Assembly: GCF_000802245.2 (NCBI RefSeq)
Contig: NZ_CP021080.1
Span: forward strand, 2,418,001-2,482,000
Reading direction: 5' to 3'
DNA: 64,000 nucleotides
Source of the DNA: Streptomyces pluripotens
GTDB lineage: Bacteria > Actinomycetota > Actinomycetes > Streptomycetales > Streptomycetaceae
Shown: in pieces, positions 26,113-36,303 of the stretch
How the letters are laid out: each line of letters opens with the position of its first letter
How positions within the stretch are numbered: the first letter of the stretch is position 1
Translations under genes and position numbers: made by a program
Notes under the pieces: model-generated
Told to the model about the DNA's origin: nothing
The model's database searches: none
The model's input: the letters and a program-made list of their open reading frames with translations, nothing else

Positions 26113-27432
26113 ATGCGCACGAGCATCCGCCGGTCCCAGCGGCTGATGGCCCTCGCGGCCGTGGCCGCACTGACCACGGCTCTGCTGGCCGGCTGCGCCA
26201 GCGACTCGGACGACGGTTCGTCGAACGACTCCGCTGGTAACGGCGGCAGGACCACGCTGACCGTCGGGACCTTCGGTGTCTTCGGCTACCAGCAGGCCGG
26301 CCTCTACGACGAGTACATGAAGCTCCACCCGGACATCAGCATCAAGGAGAACGTCACCACGCGCACCGACGTCTACTGGCCGAAGGTGCTCACCCGCCTC
26401 CAGGCGGGCTCCGGAACGGACGACATCGAGGCCATCGAGGTCGGCAACATCACCGAGGCCGTGCAGACCCAGGCGGACAAGTTCGTGGACCTGGGCAAGT
26501 CGGTGGACACGTCCCAGTGGCTGGGCTGGAAGCTCGCACAGGCCACCACCAAGGACGGCAAGACCATCGCGCTGGGCACGGACATCGGCCCCATGGCGAT
26601 CTGCTACCGCAAGGACCTGTTCAAGAAGGCCGGCCTGGAGACGGACCGGAACAAGCTGGCCGCCGAGTGGAAGGGCGACTGGGCCAAGTACGTCGACGTC
26701 GGCAAGCAGTACATGAAGAACGCACCCAGGGGCACGACGTTCGTGGACTCCGCGTCCTCCGTGTACAACGCGGCCCTCGGCGGAGCGGGCGAGCGGTACT
26801 ACGACCAGGACGGCCAGGTCGTCTGGGACAGGTCCCCGGGTGTCAAGTCGGCCTGGAGCGTGGCAATGAGCGTGGCCACGACCGGTATGTCGGCCAAGTT
26901 GAAGCAGTTCGACAAACCGTGGGACCAGGGCTTCGCCAACGGCACCTTCGCGACCGTGGCCTGCCCGGCCTGGATGATCGGCTACATCGAGCAGAAGTCC
27001 GGTGGCTCGGGCAAGGGCAACTGGGACGTGGCGGCGGCCCCGACCGCAGCCAACTGGGGCGGTTCCTTCCTCGGCGTACCGACCGCGAGCAAGCACCGCA
27101 AGGAGGCCATCGCACTGGCGAAGTGGTTGACCGCGCCGGAGCAGCAGGCCAAGGTCTTCGCCAAGCAGGCGAGCTTCCCCTCGACACCGTCGGCGTACCC
27201 GGGTCTGAAGCCAGCCGCGGACACCACGGCCTACTTCTCGGACGCACCGATCACCCAGATCTTCTCCGCCGCGGCGAAGACCATCCCGACGCAGTACTTC
27301 GGCATCAAGGACCAACCGATCAACTCGGCGATCACGGACGTCGGCATCCTCCAAGTGGAGCAGAAGGGCAAGTCGCCCGCGCAGGGTTGGGACGCCGCGA
27401 AGAACGAGATCAAGGACGTGCTCGGCCGATGA
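26113..27432 (+). CDS. cebE: cellobiose/cellotriose-binding lipoprotein CebE
   Basis: The 439-residue family 1 solute-binding protein has a basic start (RTSIRRSQR), a hydrophobic segment and the lipobox LLAGC, so it is anchored outside the membrane. The mature part shows TLTVGTFGVFGYQQAGLYDEY and typical sugar-binding repeats. The ATG at 26113 follows CAGGAGGA. It is first of cebEFG; its stop overlaps cebF by 4 bp. The ATPase is expected to be the shared MsiK encoded elsewhere, since none is present here. Confidence 0.95.
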   Translation: MRTSIRRSQRLMALAAVAALTTALLAGCASDSDDGSSNDSAGNGGRTTLTVGTFGVFGYQQAGLYDEYMKLHPDISIKENVTTRTDVYWPKVLTRLQAGSGTDDIEAIEVGNITEAVQTQADKFVDLGKSVDTSQWLGWKLAQATTKDGKTIALGTDIGPMAICYRKDLFKKAGLETDRNKLAAEWKGDWAKYVDVGKQYMKNAPRGTTFVDSASSVYNAALGGAGERYYDQDGQVVWDRSPGVKSAWSVAMSVATTGMSAKLKQFDKPWDQGFANGTFATVACPAWMIGYIEQKSGGSGKGNWDVAAAPTAANWGGSFLGVPTASKHRKEAIALAKWLTAPEQQAKVFAKQASFPSTPSAYPGLKPAADTTAYFSDAPITQIFSAAAKTIPTQYFGIKDQPINSAITDVGILQVEQKGKSPAQGWDAAKNEIKDVLGR

Positions 27433-28454
27433 CCGGCTCCAAGCAGGCTCTGGCGCAGCCCGCGTCGGGCTCCGGCGCCGCGCCCGGCATCCCACCGGGC
27501 GCGTCCCGGGCCGTCCGTGGCCGCGGTGCGCCGGCGGGCGCCGGCTCCTGGCGCAGCCGGCTCTACCGCTGGGACACGAAAGCATCGCCGTACGCCTTCG
27601 TCGCCCCCTTCTTCCTGCTGTTCGGGGCCTTCTCGCTGGTCCCACTCCTCTACACGGCCTGGTACTCGCTGCACCGCGTGCAGTTGTCGGCCCTGGACCA
27701 CCAGTCCTGGGCGGGCCTGGACAACTACGAGAACCTGCTGTCCTCGGACTTCTTCTGGAACGCCCTGAAGAACACCTTCACCATCGGCGTGATCTCGACG
27801 GTGCCGCAACTGCTCGCCGCGATCGGACTCGCCCACCTGCTGAACTACAGACTGCGCGGCTCGACCGTGTGGCGCGTGGTGATGCTGACCCCGTACGCCA
27901 CCTCGGTGGCCGCAGCGACCTTGGTGTTCACCCTGCTGTACGCCTGGGACGGCGGCGTGATCAACTGGTTCCTGCACTTCTTCGGGGTCGGTCCGGTCAA
28001 CTGGCGCGAGTCGGGTTGGGGTTCGCAGTTCGCGGTGTCGTCCATCGTCATCTGGCGCTGGACCGGGTACAACGCGCTGATCTACCTGGCCGCCATGCAG
28101 GCGATCCCGGTCGACCTCTACGAGTCCGCCGCACTCGACGGCGCCAACCGCTGGCAGCAGTTCCGGCACGTGACCATCCCGCAATTGCGGCCGACGGTCC
28201 TCTTCACCGTCATCGTCTCCACCATCGGTGCCACACAGCTCTTCGGCGAACCCCTGTTGTTCGGCGGGGTCAGCGGGTCCAAGGGCGGCTCCGAGCACCA
28301 GTACCAGACGCTCGGTCTCTACCTGTACGACCAGGGCTGGATCATCGGCAACCTCGGAAAGGCATCCGCCATCGCCTGGTCGATGTTCCTGATCCTGCTC
28401 GTCATCGCCGCGGTCAACCTGCTCCTCACCCGGCGGCTGGGGAGGACACGATGA
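27429..28454 (+). CDS. cebF: cellobiose ABC transporter permease CebF
   Basis: The 341-residue MalF-type permease has a cytoplasmic Ala/Gly/Pro-rich leader of about 45 residues, six membrane spans beginning [20 protein letters not shown], and the EAA loop ([26 protein letters not shown]) that contacts the ATPase. The start ATG overlaps the cebE stop; the reading frame is open far upstream, but that part is shadow. It forms the membrane channel with CebG. Confidence 0.94.
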   Translation: MTGSKQALAQPASGSGAAPGIPPGASRAVRGRGAPAGAGSWRSRLYRWDTKASPYAFVAPFFLLFGAFSLVPLLYTAWYSLHRVQLSALDHQSWAGLDNYENLLSSDFFWNALKNTFTIGVISTVPQLLAAIGLAHLLNYRLRGSTVWRVVMLTPYATSVAAATLVFTLLYAWDGGVINWFLHFFGVGPVNWRESGWGSQFAVSSIVIWRWTGYNALIYLAAMQAIPVDLYESAALDGANRWQQFRHVTIPQLRPTVLFTVIVSTIGATQLFGEPLLFGGVSGSKGGSEHQYQTLGLYLYDQGWIIGNLGKASAIAWSMFLILLVIAAVNLLLTRRLGRTR

Positions 28455-29341
28455 CCACGACGGAACTGACGCGCTCCCGGCCGATGGGCACGGAGCGCCG
28501 GCGGCGGATGACGGGGGCAGGCAGACAACTGCACGCGGGGCCGCTGACGTACGCCGTGCTGACCGTCTTCGCCCTCCTCTCACTGGCGCCGCTGGTGTGG
28601 ACGGCGATCGCGGCCTCGCGTACCGACCGGCGGCTCGCCCAGACCCCGCCGCCGCTGTGGTTCGGTGGCAACCTGTTCAAGAACCTTCGGGTGGCCTGGG
28701 ACCAGGCGGGGCTCGGCACAGCGATGTTCAACTCCGTGTTCGTCGCGGGGACGATCACGGTGAGCACCGTGCTGTTCGCGACACTGGCCGGTTTCGCCTT
28801 CGCCAAGCTGCGGTTCCGCTTCTCCGGAGTGCTTCTGCTGCTGACCGTCGGCACGATGATGATCCCGCCGCAACTGGCGGTCGTACCGCTGTACCTGTGG
28901 ATGTCGGACCTCGGCTGGTCGAACCAGTTGCAGACGGTGATCCTGCCGAGCCTGGCGACCGCGTTCGGCACGTTCTTCATGCGGCAGTACTTGGTGCAAG
29001 CACTGCCCACGGAACTGATCGAGGCAGCCCGGGTGGACGGGGCCGGCAGTCTGCGGACCGTGTGGCACGTGGTCTTTCCGGCGGCCCGGCCCGCGATGGC
29101 GGTGCTCGGCCTGTTGACGTTCGTGTTCGCCTGGAACGACTTCCTGTGGCCGATCATCGCCCTGAACCAGCAGAACCCGACCGTGCAGGTAGCACTGAAC
29201 TCACTCGGCACCGGCTACGTCCCGGACCAGGCGGTGATCATGGCGGGCGCGCTGCTCGGCACGCTGCCGCTGCTGATCGCCTTCCTGTTGTTCGGCAGGC
29301 AGATCGTGGGCGGGATCATGCAGGGCGCCGTCAAGGGGTGA
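28451..29341 (+). CDS. cebG: cellobiose ABC transporter permease CebG
   Basis: At 296 residues this MalG-type permease has a basic N-terminus (RRRRM), six membrane spans starting [17 protein letters not shown], and the EAA loop [22 protein letters not shown]. The ATG follows GGAGGACACG and overlaps cebF by 4 bp. It is the partner of CebF. Confidence 0.94.
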   Translation: MTTTELTRSRPMGTERRRRMTGAGRQLHAGPLTYAVLTVFALLSLAPLVWTAIAASRTDRRLAQTPPPLWFGGNLFKNLRVAWDQAGLGTAMFNSVFVAGTITVSTVLFATLAGFAFAKLRFRFSGVLLLLTVGTMMIPPQLAVVPLYLWMSDLGWSNQLQTVILPSLATAFGTFFMRQYLVQALPTELIEAARVDGAGSLRTVWHVVFPAARPAMAVLGLLTFVFAWNDFLWPIIALNQQNPTVQVALNSLGTGYVPDQAVIMAGALLGTLPLLIAFLLFGRQIVGGIMQGAVKG

Positions 29342-29435
29342 CCAGACGGCCGAGCCCCTCAAGGACCGGCCCACCGCCCCGTCCCCCGGTCCCCTCCCCC
29401 ACCCTTCCCACCACCTGGCCGGTCACCACGACCGA

Positions 29436-29449
29436 TGGGAGCGCTACCA
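29436..29449. promoter_or_regulatory. CebR operator overlapping the bglC start
   Basis: TGGGAGCGCTACCA matches the CebR palindrome with one mismatch, and its last base is the A of the bglC ATG. A repressor here could block transcription through or initiation of bglC independently of the cebE promoter. The GGGAG arm also serves as the ribosome-binding site. Confidence 0.85.
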
Positions 29450-30876
29450 TGCCTGATTCCGTTTCCTCCGCGGCCTTTCCTCCCGCCTTCCTCTGGGGCG
29501 CCGCGACCTCCGCCTACCAGATCGAGGGGGCGGTGCGGGAGGATGGTCGCACCCCGTCCATCTGGGACACCTTCAGTCACACGCCGGGCAAGACGGCCGG
29601 CGGCGAGACGGGGGACATCGCCGTCGACCACTACCACCGCTACCGCGACGACGTCGCATTGATGGCAGAGCTGGGCCTGACGGCCTACCGCTTCTCCATA
29701 TCCTGGTCCCGGGTGCAGCCGACTGGCCGGGGGCCGGCGGTCCAGGTGGGACTGGACTTCTACCGCCGCCTGGTGGACGAGCTCCTCGACCACGGGATCC
29801 AGCCGGCCATCACCCTCTACCACTGGGACCTGCCACAGGAGCTGGAGGACGCGGGCGGCTGGCCGGAACGGGACACCGCCCTACGGTTCGCCGAGTACGC
29901 GCAGTTCGTGGGCGAGGCACTGGGCGACCGGGTGGAGCGGTGGATCACCCTCAACGAACCGTGGTGCAGCGCCTTTCTGGGCTACGCCTCGGGAGTCCAC
30001 GCCCCCGGCCGCACCGACCCGGCGGCCTCGCTGCGTGCGGCCCACCACCTCAACCTGGCGCACGGGCTGGGCGCCGCGGCCCTGCGCGCGGCGATGCCGG
30101 CCCGGAACCAGGTCGCGGTCAGTCTCAACTCCGCTGTAGTACGGCCACTTTCACAGGAAACGGCCGACTTGGTAGCGGCCCGGCGGATCGACGATCTGGC
30201 GAACGGCATCTTCCACGGCCCGATGTTGCACGGGGCCTACCCCGAGTCGCTCTTCAGGGCGACCGCGTCCGTCACGGACTGGTCGTGCGTCCGAGATGGC
30301 GACGTCCGCACGATCAACGCACCCCTGGACGCGTTGGGCCTCAACTACTACACCCCGGCCCTGGTGTCGGCCGAGCCCGGCAAGGTCGGCACTGCACGCG
30401 CGGACGGGCACGGGGCGAGCGAGCACTCGCCTTGGCCGGGCGCCGACGACGTGCTGTTCCACCAGACGCCGGGCGAACGTACGGAGATGGGCTGGACGAT
30501 CGACCCGACGGGACTGCACGAGCTGATCATGCGGTACACCAGGGAGGCGCCCGGCCTGCCGCTCTACGTGACGGAGAACGGCGCGGCCTGCAACGACAAG
30601 CCCGGCCCTGACGGGCGGGTCCACGACCCCGAGCGCATCGCCTACCTGCACGGCCACCTCTCGGCAGTCCGCCGTGCCATGGCCGACGGCGCCGATGTGC
30701 GCGGCTACTACCTATGGTCCTTGATGGACAACTTCGAGTGGGCGTACGGCTACGGGAAACGGTTCGGCGCGGTGTACGTGGACTACGCGACGCTGGAGCG
30801 CGTGCCGAAGTCGAGCGCCCGCTGGTACGGCGAGGCAGCCCGGGCGGGGACGCTGCCACCCGTGCGGGCGGCGTGA
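29449..30876 (+). CDS. bglC: beta-glucosidase (GH1) BglC
   Basis: The 475-residue family 1 glycosidase has a predicted intracellular location (no signal peptide). It contains [15 protein letters not shown], the acid/base Glu in TLNEPW, the nucleophile Glu in YVTENGAA, and [16 protein letters not shown], the sugar-binding loop. It hydrolyses imported cellobiose/cellotriose to glucose and so removes the CebR inducer. It is separated from cebG by a 107-bp pyrimidine-rich spacer containing its own CebR box. Confidence 0.95.
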   Translation: MPDSVSSAAFPPAFLWGAATSAYQIEGAVREDGRTPSIWDTFSHTPGKTAGGETGDIAVDHYHRYRDDVALMAELGLTAYRFSISWSRVQPTGRGPAVQVGLDFYRRLVDELLDHGIQPAITLYHWDLPQELEDAGGWPERDTALRFAEYAQFVGEALGDRVERWITLNEPWCSAFLGYASGVHAPGRTDPAASLRAAHHLNLAHGLGAAALRAAMPARNQVAVSLNSAVVRPLSQETADLVAARRIDDLANGIFHGPMLHGAYPESLFRATASVTDWSCVRDGDVRTINAPLDALGLNYYTPALVSAEPGKVGTARADGHGASEHSPWPGADDVLFHQTPGERTEMGWTIDPTGLHELIMRYTREAPGLPLYVTENGAACNDKPGPDGRVHDPERIAYLHGHLSAVRRAMADGADVRGYYLWSLMDNFEWAYGYGKRFGAVYVDYATLERVPKSSARWYGEAARAGTLPPVRAA

Positions 30877-30882
30877 CGAGCC

Positions 30883-30913
30883 GGGCGCGGCACCCGCACG
30901 GGGTGCCGCGCCC
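30883..30913. terminator. terminator after bglC, shared with the convergent chitinase
   Basis: GGGCGCGGCACCC and GGGTGCCGCGCCC form a perfect 13-bp stem with a 5-base loop, seven bases after the bglC stop. Confidence 0.88.
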
Positions 30914-31000
30914 TTCGTAGACAGGGCCGTGGGCCCCGGGCATCTCGGTGGGCCTGCCACGGCCCACGGCCGCCGTGCGGTGGTCACGCTGCCCGGCGGG

Positions 31001-32485
31001 TCAGTTGAACGCGGCAAAGGCCTTCGAGAAGGCGAACGGGTCCTGGGTGACGGAACTGCATGTCGCATCAGCAGTGTTCTTGGCGCCACCGGCGCACTGC
31101 TTGTCCCGGGTCCCGGACCACATCGACAGACCGCCAAGGCCCCTGGACCTGGCGAAGTCGACCAGCTGGGTGGCGTCGTCCACCTTGAAGACCTCGGAGG
31201 AGACGTCGTTGACACCGATCATCGGGGTGACGGCTACCGTCTTCCAGGCAGCGCGGTCGGAAAGCCCCAGCACGCTCTTGACCTGGGCCTGGGTGGCCGT
31301 CGCGGCCTGCTCGGCATAGCTACCCATGTCACCGCCGTACGAGGCGCCGTAGTCCATCGCCATGATGTTGACGGTGCCGATCCGCACCCCGTTGGACTTG
31401 GCGTTGGTGAGCAGGTTCACGCCGTCCTGGGTCAGGCCCTCGGGCATCACCGGGAGCGTGAAGGAGACGTCCAAGCCCGGGTGCTGGGCCTGGAGTTCGG
31501 TGATGGCCCGGGCGCGCCGGGTGTTGGCAGCCGTGTTCGGCAGCGCACCGCCCTCGACATCGAAGTCGACCTTGGTGAGCTTGAAGGCGTCGATCACCTT
31601 GCCGTAGGCCGCCGCGACCGCGTCCGCCGAGGAGCACGTGGTGGCCAGTTCGGAGCCAGAGGCACCGCCGAAGGAGACCCGGACGTCCCCGCCCTTGGCC
31701 CGCAGCGAGCCGATCTGCGCGGCCACGGCGTCACCGGTCACCTCGGTCACACCGCCCCACTTGGGGGTGCAGCCGCCGCCGTCGGTGATGAAGGCGAGGT
31801 GGTAGTTCTTCACACCGGTGGCGTCCGCCGCGGCGAGGAGGTCGAAGGGCGGGTAGAGGGAGGTGTCGACGTAGGGGGCGAAACCGGCCGAGGTGGTGGT
31901 ACCGCTACCGGTGCTCCCCGTGGGGGTGGGCGTGGTGCTCCGGGTGGGGGGCGCACTCTGGGTGGGGGAAGCGGTCTTCGTCTGGGTGGGCGTTGCAGAC
32001 TGGGTGGGGGGCACGGACTGGTTCTCCGTCGGACGGCCGCTCGGCTCGGGGGTCGCGCCATCGTCCACGGAGCACTGGGTGTCGTCGACACGGCAGCCCG
32101 TCGGGTCACCGGCGCCGTTGACCACGAAGCCGACGGTCACCGACTTCCCGGGGGCCAGGCCGCCCGTGTCCCACGTCGCCGGCTTCACGATGACGTGCTG
32201 CCCGTTCACGCTCGACGCGCCGTTCCAGAGGGAGCTGAGCTGGGCTCCCTCGGGCAGGTCGAACTCCAGTGTCCAGGTCTTCTCCGGTTGGCCGCTGTTG
32301 TTGGTGACAACGTACTGGGCGGTGTAGCCCGTCGACCAGCTGCTGGTCCTGGTGTACGCGGCGTTGACGCCGGCCGCGTGCGCGGTACCGGTGAGCAGGA
32401 CCGCGCCGCCACCGATCACGGCCGCGGCCACCAGTCCGCCTACTGCTTTGTTCCTGCCACTGATCCTGCGCCGGTGCGTGCTCAT
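31001..32485 (-). CDS. secreted chitinase: CBM2-like domain, Ser/Thr/Pro linker, GH18 domain
   Basis: The 494-residue protein starts with a signal peptide (STHRRRISGR, hydrophobic stretch, cleavage near AHA-A). Residues about 38-140 form a cellulose/chitin-binding module of CBM2 type (YVVTNNSGQPEKTWTLEF, LAPGKSVTVGFVVNG). Next is a PTQSATPTQTKT-like linker, then a GH18 barrel with the DxDxE motif in KVDFDVEGG, where Glu is the acid catalyst, and IMAMDYGAS. It hydrolyses chitin outside the cell. Paired with the upstream kinase gene 112 bp away on the same strand; no DasR-type site was recognised upstream. Confidence 0.92.
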   Translation of the reverse strand: MSTHRRRISGRNKAVGGLVAAAVIGGGAVLLTGTAHAAGVNAAYTRTSSWSTGYTAQYVVTNNSGQPEKTWTLEFDLPEGAQLSSLWNGASSVNGQHVIVKPATWDTGGLAPGKSVTVGFVVNGAGDPTGCRVDDTQCSVDDGATPEPSGRPTENQSVPPTQSATPTQTKTASPTQSAPPTRSTTPTPTGSTGSGTTTSAGFAPYVDTSLYPPFDLLAAADATGVKNYHLAFITDGGGCTPKWGGVTEVTGDAVAAQIGSLRAKGGDVRVSFGGASGSELATTCSSADAVAAAYGKVIDAFKLTKVDFDVEGGALPNTAANTRRARAITELQAQHPGLDVSFTLPVMPEGLTQDGVNLLTNAKSNGVRIGTVNIMAMDYGASYGGDMGSYAEQAATATQAQVKSVLGLSDRAAWKTVAVTPMIGVNDVSSEVFKVDDATQLVDFARSRGLGGLSMWSGTRDKQCAGGAKNTADATCSSVTQDPFAFSKAFAAFN

Positions 32486-32597
32486 GCGCCTGCCTGCCTT
32501 CGTTCATCACGGGAGGGGGAGATGCGGCAGCACGCTAGCGATCCGAAACCGGACAAAGAGCCTGATCAGGACGGCCGTTGGAGACCTTAGGGTTCGC

Positions 32598-34001
32598 TTA
32601 AGGGAGGGATCGGGGACGGTTAATGGCAGAGACCAGTTTGCCCGTTCGGCGCCTGCGCACCGACCCTCGGTGCCCCCGTCCGGCCAGCCCCCGCCCGCCG
32701 AGCTGGAACCAGATGCGCACCTCGGTGCCCCCCAGGACCGAGGACCCGATGCGGACGTCCCCGCCGGTGGACTCGGCGAGGCGGCGGACGATGTCGAGCC
32801 CCAGGCCGGTCGAGCCCGCGTTCCCGGAGCCGCGGCCTCGGGCCATCGCCGCATCCGGATCGGATATGCCGGGGCCCGCATCGGAGACCAGCACGATCAC
32901 CGCGTCCTCGCCGTTGTGCACGTCGACCGCGAAGGCGGTGCCCTCGGCAGTGTGCCGGAAGACGTTGCCGAGCAGGGCGTCCAGCGCGGCGGCCAGGTCG
33001 GCGCGGGCCACGGGTATCCGTACCGGCCTCTCGACGCCGGCCACCCTCCACTTGCGGCCCTCGTCCTCGGCCAGGGCGGACCAGAACTCCATGCGTTCAC
33101 GCACCACTTCGGCGGCATCGCACCCGGCACCCGGTCCGGCGACGGCCGTCTGCGGCTTGGCCTCCCGGGCCGTACGGATGATGGTGTCCACCTCGTGTTC
33201 CAGCTGGGCGACGGCGGCCCGAGTCTGCTCGGCGGCCGGTCCGGCACCAAGGGAGGCCGCATTCAGCCTCAGGACGGTGAGTGGGGTGCGCAGCCGGTGG
33301 GACAGGTCGGCCGCCAGCTCACGTTCATTGGCAAGGAGCTGGACCACCTGGTCGGCCATGGCGTTGAAGGCGACTGCGGCAAGGCGGAGTTCGTCCGGCC
33401 CCTCCTCCGCGACCCGGGCACCCAGCTTGCCTTCCCCCAGTTCGTGCGCGCCCTCGACCAACCGCCGCGCGGGCCGCACCATGCGCACCCCCAGCCGGTC
33501 GGCGACGGCAACCGAACCGACGGTCAGCGCAATACCGACCCCCGCCAGCACCGCCCAGGCCGTACCGACGCCGTTGGTCACCTCGGACTCGGGGACGTAC
33601 ACCTCGACGACCGCGATCGCGCCGGAACCGAGCGCGACCGGCTGCAGTAGGGCAAAGCCGCCGGGGACGGACGTGGTGGAGGCTCGACCGAGCTTCCGTA
33701 CGACCTCGATGGCGCGGTCCGCGACGCGCTGCCGGCCCAGATCGAGTGCGGTGCGGCCACCGTCGGTGGGCAGGTGGACCGCCATCCCGGAGTCCGCGCC
33801 CGCGGAGGCCACCACCCGCTCCAGCTGGTCCCGGTCGGTGGTGATCGACAGCGCGGGCGCGACGGCAGCGGCCTCCCGTTCGGCGTTGGAGAACGCGCGG
33901 TCCCGGGCCATCTCCTTGACGACCAGGCCGAGCGGAACGGCGAAGGCGACGACGACCATCGTGGTGACGGCCAGGCAGACCTTGACCAGGGCCCATCTCA
34001 T
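32598..34001 (-). CDS. sensor histidine kinase
   Basis: At 467 residues it has a membrane span near residues 5-28, an extracytoplasmic segment to about 146, a second span at 147-166, a HAMP linker, the phospho-acceptor His235 in LSHRLRTPLTVL, and an ATPase domain with N-box LLGNVFRHT, VSDAGPGI and GSTGLGLDIV. The ATG at 34001 follows GAGGAG and overlaps the response-regulator stop by 4 bp. A long plus-strand frame opposite is an antisense shadow. Its signal is unknown; the chitinase gene directly downstream could be a target, but that is inference. Confidence 0.92.
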   Translation of the reverse strand: MRWALVKVCLAVTTMVVVAFAVPLGLVVKEMARDRAFSNAEREAAAVAPALSITTDRDQLERVVASAGADSGMAVHLPTDGGRTALDLGRQRVADRAIEVVRKLGRASTTSVPGGFALLQPVALGSGAIAVVEVYVPESEVTNGVGTAWAVLAGVGIALTVGSVAVADRLGVRMVRPARRLVEGAHELGEGKLGARVAEEGPDELRLAAVAFNAMADQVVQLLANERELAADLSHRLRTPLTVLRLNAASLGAGPAAEQTRAAVAQLEHEVDTIIRTAREAKPQTAVAGPGAGCDAAEVVRERMEFWSALAEDEGRKWRVAGVERPVRIPVARADLAAALDALLGNVFRHTAEGTAFAVDVHNGEDAVIVLVSDAGPGISDPDAAMARGRGSGNAGSTGLGLDIVRRLAESTGGDVRIGSSVLGGTEVRIWFQLGGRGLAGRGHRGSVRRRRTGKLVSAINRPRSLP

Positions 34002-34717
34002 CGCGGTGGCTCCTCTTCCCCGCCGGAGAGCGCGGGCGGTTCCAGCTTCACCCCGACCCCGCGCAGGGTGTGCAGATAGCGCGGCCGGGCGGCTGTCTCC
34101 CCCAGCTTCCGCCGCAGCCACGACAGATGGACGTCAATGGTCTGGTCGTCGCCGTACGACTGTTGCCAGACCTCGGCGAGGAGTTCCTTGCGCGGGACGA
34201 CCACACCGGGACGGCCGGCCAGGAAGGCCAGCAGATCGAACTCGCGGCGGGTGAGGTCCAGCCGCGCTCCGTCCAGTTCGGCCTGGCGGCGCAGCGGGTC
34301 CACGGTCAGGCCGCCGACGCGGAGCACGGGGGTGGGCTGGTCCTCCACGGCGTGCGTACGGGCCCGGCGCAGCACGGCCGCGATGCGGGCGGAGAGGTGC
34401 TCGGCGGAGAACGGCTTGGTGAGGTAGTCGTCCGCGCCGGCGTTCAGCAACCGGACGACCTCCGCCTCGTCGTCCCGGGCAGTGGCGACGATGACGGGCA
34501 CATCGGTGATGCCGCGCAGCATCTTCAGCGCCTCTGAGCCATCCAGGTCGGGCAGTCCAAGGTCCAGGATGACCACGTCGAAGCGGAAATGGGCGACCTC
34601 GCGCAGCGCTTCCAGGGCAGTACCGACGCTGCGCACGGTGTGCGAGGCATCAGTCAACTGCCGGATGAGCGCGGAGCGTACGAACTGGTCGTCCTCGACC
34701 ACGAGCACACTTGCCAT
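33998..34717 (-). CDS. OmpR-family response regulator
   Basis: The 239-residue protein has a receiver domain (VLVVEDDQF, phospho-acceptor Asp52 in VVILDLGLPDLDG, switch Lys in YLTKPFS) and a C-terminal winged helix (LTRREFDLLAFLAGRPG, IDVHLSWLRRKLGE, LHTLRGVGVKLE). The ATG at 34717 begins the receiver; the longer upstream frame is not conserved. It is co-translated with the kinase and divergent from a small exported protein gene that may be part of its regulon. Confidence 0.93.
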   Translation of the reverse strand: MASVLVVEDDQFVRSALIRQLTDASHTVRSVGTALEALREVAHFRFDVVILDLGLPDLDGSEALKMLRGITDVPVIVATARDDEAEVVRLLNAGADDYLTKPFSAEHLSARIAAVLRRARTHAVEDQPTPVLRVGGLTVDPLRRQAELDGARLDLTRREFDLLAFLAGRPGVVVPRKELLAEVWQQSYGDDQTIDVHLSWLRRKLGETAARPRYLHTLRGVGVKLEPPALSGGEEEPPR

Positions 34718-34817
34718 GCGCCGCACCGTACGCCATGCGGGCGGGCCCGGTCCGGGCCTGTGGACAACTCTCGATCTGTGGACCGTCGATGCGCCACCTA
34801 AGGCAGTATGGCCCTCG

Positions 34818-35339
34818 ATGCGCAGAGGACTCGTACACGTACTGGCGTGGCTGCTCGCTACCGGCGGGGCGGTCACGCTGTCCTGGTGGGGCGTGCACAC
34901 GGTGATGGCGGGGACCGCCTACGACCCGCCGCGCGCCCTGCCGGTCACGGTCGCCGACGCCACCGCGCGGGGCTCGGCACCGCCCGTGTCGCCGACCCCT
35001 CGGCCAGCCCCGTCGAGGAACACGCCGAAGGATCCGGCGCAGAGCACGCCGGCCGCACCTCCCGGCCCCGCCGCGTCCTCCTCCGCTCCGTCCCCCGCTC
35101 CCGCGGCCTCCCCGTCCGGCCGGGTCAAGGCCTACGACACCGGCGGCGGCCGGGCGGTCTTCGACCTGGGTACGACGAGCGCCACCCTGGTCTCGGCGAC
35201 TCCGGCGACCGGCTGGTCGATGCAGATATGGAAGACCGAGACGTGGATCCGGGTGGAGTTCAGCAAGAGCACGGACCGCGTGTCGGTGTTCTGCGCCTGG
35301 CACGACGGGCCACCCCACGTGGACGTGGGCACCTACTAG
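34818..35339 (+). CDS. membrane-anchored or secreted protein with Pro/Ala/Ser linker
   Basis: This 173-residue protein has an N-terminal hydrophobic segment (LVHVLAWLLATGGAVTLSWWG) followed by a 60-residue Pro/Ala/Ser-rich stretch and a compact C-terminal domain (AVFDLGTTSATLVSATPATGW, WIRVEFS, VSVFCAWHDGPPHVDV). The small domain looks like a beta-rich extracellular module. No family is recognised. It is divergent from the two-component system (100-bp gap), suggesting an envelope function linked to that signal pathway. Confidence 0.72.
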   Translation: MRRGLVHVLAWLLATGGAVTLSWWGVHTVMAGTAYDPPRALPVTVADATARGSAPPVSPTPRPAPSRNTPKDPAQSTPAAPPGPAASSSAPSPAPAASPSGRVKAYDTGGGRAVFDLGTTSATLVSATPATGWSMQIWKTETWIRVEFSKSTDRVSVFCAWHDGPPHVDVGTY

Positions 35340-35402
35340 TACCTGCTGCGGCACTGGTCACCGCTCGGCGTGGACGGGCGACCGGACCGGGGCCACGGCG
35401 CC

Positions 35403-36269
35403 CTAGCGGAACACCGCGGGCGGCGGAGCCGGGGAGGCCACCGCCGCCTCGTCCGTGACCGGCGCGGCGCCGCCGGTGAAGCCGGTGAGCTCCCTGCCGT
35501 GTTCCACCCGGCCGGGATGCGGGTCACAGGCCACGCGACGGGTGAGTTCGGCCAGCGGTAGCGGCAGTTCGGAGGCGACCAGGACGGCGTTGCCGAAGCG
35601 CTTGCCGCGCAGCACCGCCGCGTCGGCGATCAGCGCGACTTCACCGAACCGGGCGGCGGCGGTGGCGATCTGGCCGCGCAGGTGGGCGAGCGGCCCACCG
35701 TCGGCGACGTTGGCGGCGTAGACCCCGGAGGGCTTCAGTACCCGGCGCACCTCGTCTAGGAACTCGGTGGTGGTGAGGTGGGCGGGGGTACGGGCACCGC
35801 TGAACACATCGGCGACGACCAGGTCCGCCCAGCCGTCCGGCACCTTGGCCAGCCCCGCGCGGGCGTCCGCCGAGCGCACCCGGATGCGCGCTCCGGAATC
35901 CAGCGGCAATTCCCGGCGGACCAGCTGCACCAGGCCCGCATCCCGCTCGACGACCTGTTGGGTGGACCGGGGCCGGGTCGCGGCGACGTACCTGGCAAGG
36001 GTGAGCGCCCCGCCGCCGAGGTGCACGGCCTGTACGGGCTTGCCGGTCGGGGCGACGAGGTCGATGACGTGGCCGAGCCGGCGCTGGTACTCGAAGGAGA
36101 GGTACGCGGGGTCGTCCAGGTCGACGTGCGACTGGGGCGCGCCGTCGATCAGCAGCGTCCAGGCGCGGCTGCGGTCCGGGTCGGGGACGAGCTGCGCGAG
36201 CCCGCCGTCGACCGCTTCCGTAACGGTTTCGGCGGCCGACCTGCGCCGCGTGTTCCTGGACCTGCCCAC
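35403..36269 (-). CDS. spermidine synthase-like methyltransferase-fold protein
   Basis: At 288 residues it shows the Rossmann fold of polyamine synthases: LSFEYQRRLGHVIDL, VQAVHLGGGALTLARYV (nucleotide loop), an acidic VVERD in strand 2, and DLVVADVFSG. Streptomyces encode several such proteins annotated as spermidine synthase; whether this one makes polyamines is uncertain because the typical YDLI-D-S catalytic loop is altered to LVVADVFSGA. The start is a GTG at 36269 with no strong ribosome site. Confidence 0.8.
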   Translation of the reverse strand: MGRSRNTRRRSAAETVTEAVDGGLAQLVPDPDRSRAWTLLIDGAPQSHVDLDDPAYLSFEYQRRLGHVIDLVAPTGKPVQAVHLGGGALTLARYVAATRPRSTQQVVERDAGLVQLVRRELPLDSGARIRVRSADARAGLAKVPDGWADLVVADVFSGARTPAHLTTTEFLDEVRRVLKPSGVYAANVADGGPLAHLRGQIATAAARFGEVALIADAAVLRGKRFGNAVLVASELPLPLAELTRRVACDPHPGRVEHGRELTGFTGGAAPVTDEAAVASPAPPPAVFR

Positions 36270-36303
36270 CGGTCCATTTTCGCAGGCGTCCCGGGCGCGC
36301 GCG

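Noticed and set aside
32623..34254. 543-codon plus-strand frame opposite the sensor kinase
   Set aside because: The minus strand has all kinase motifs and a coupled response regulator; the plus frame is Ser/Arg/Pro/Thr-rich shadow.
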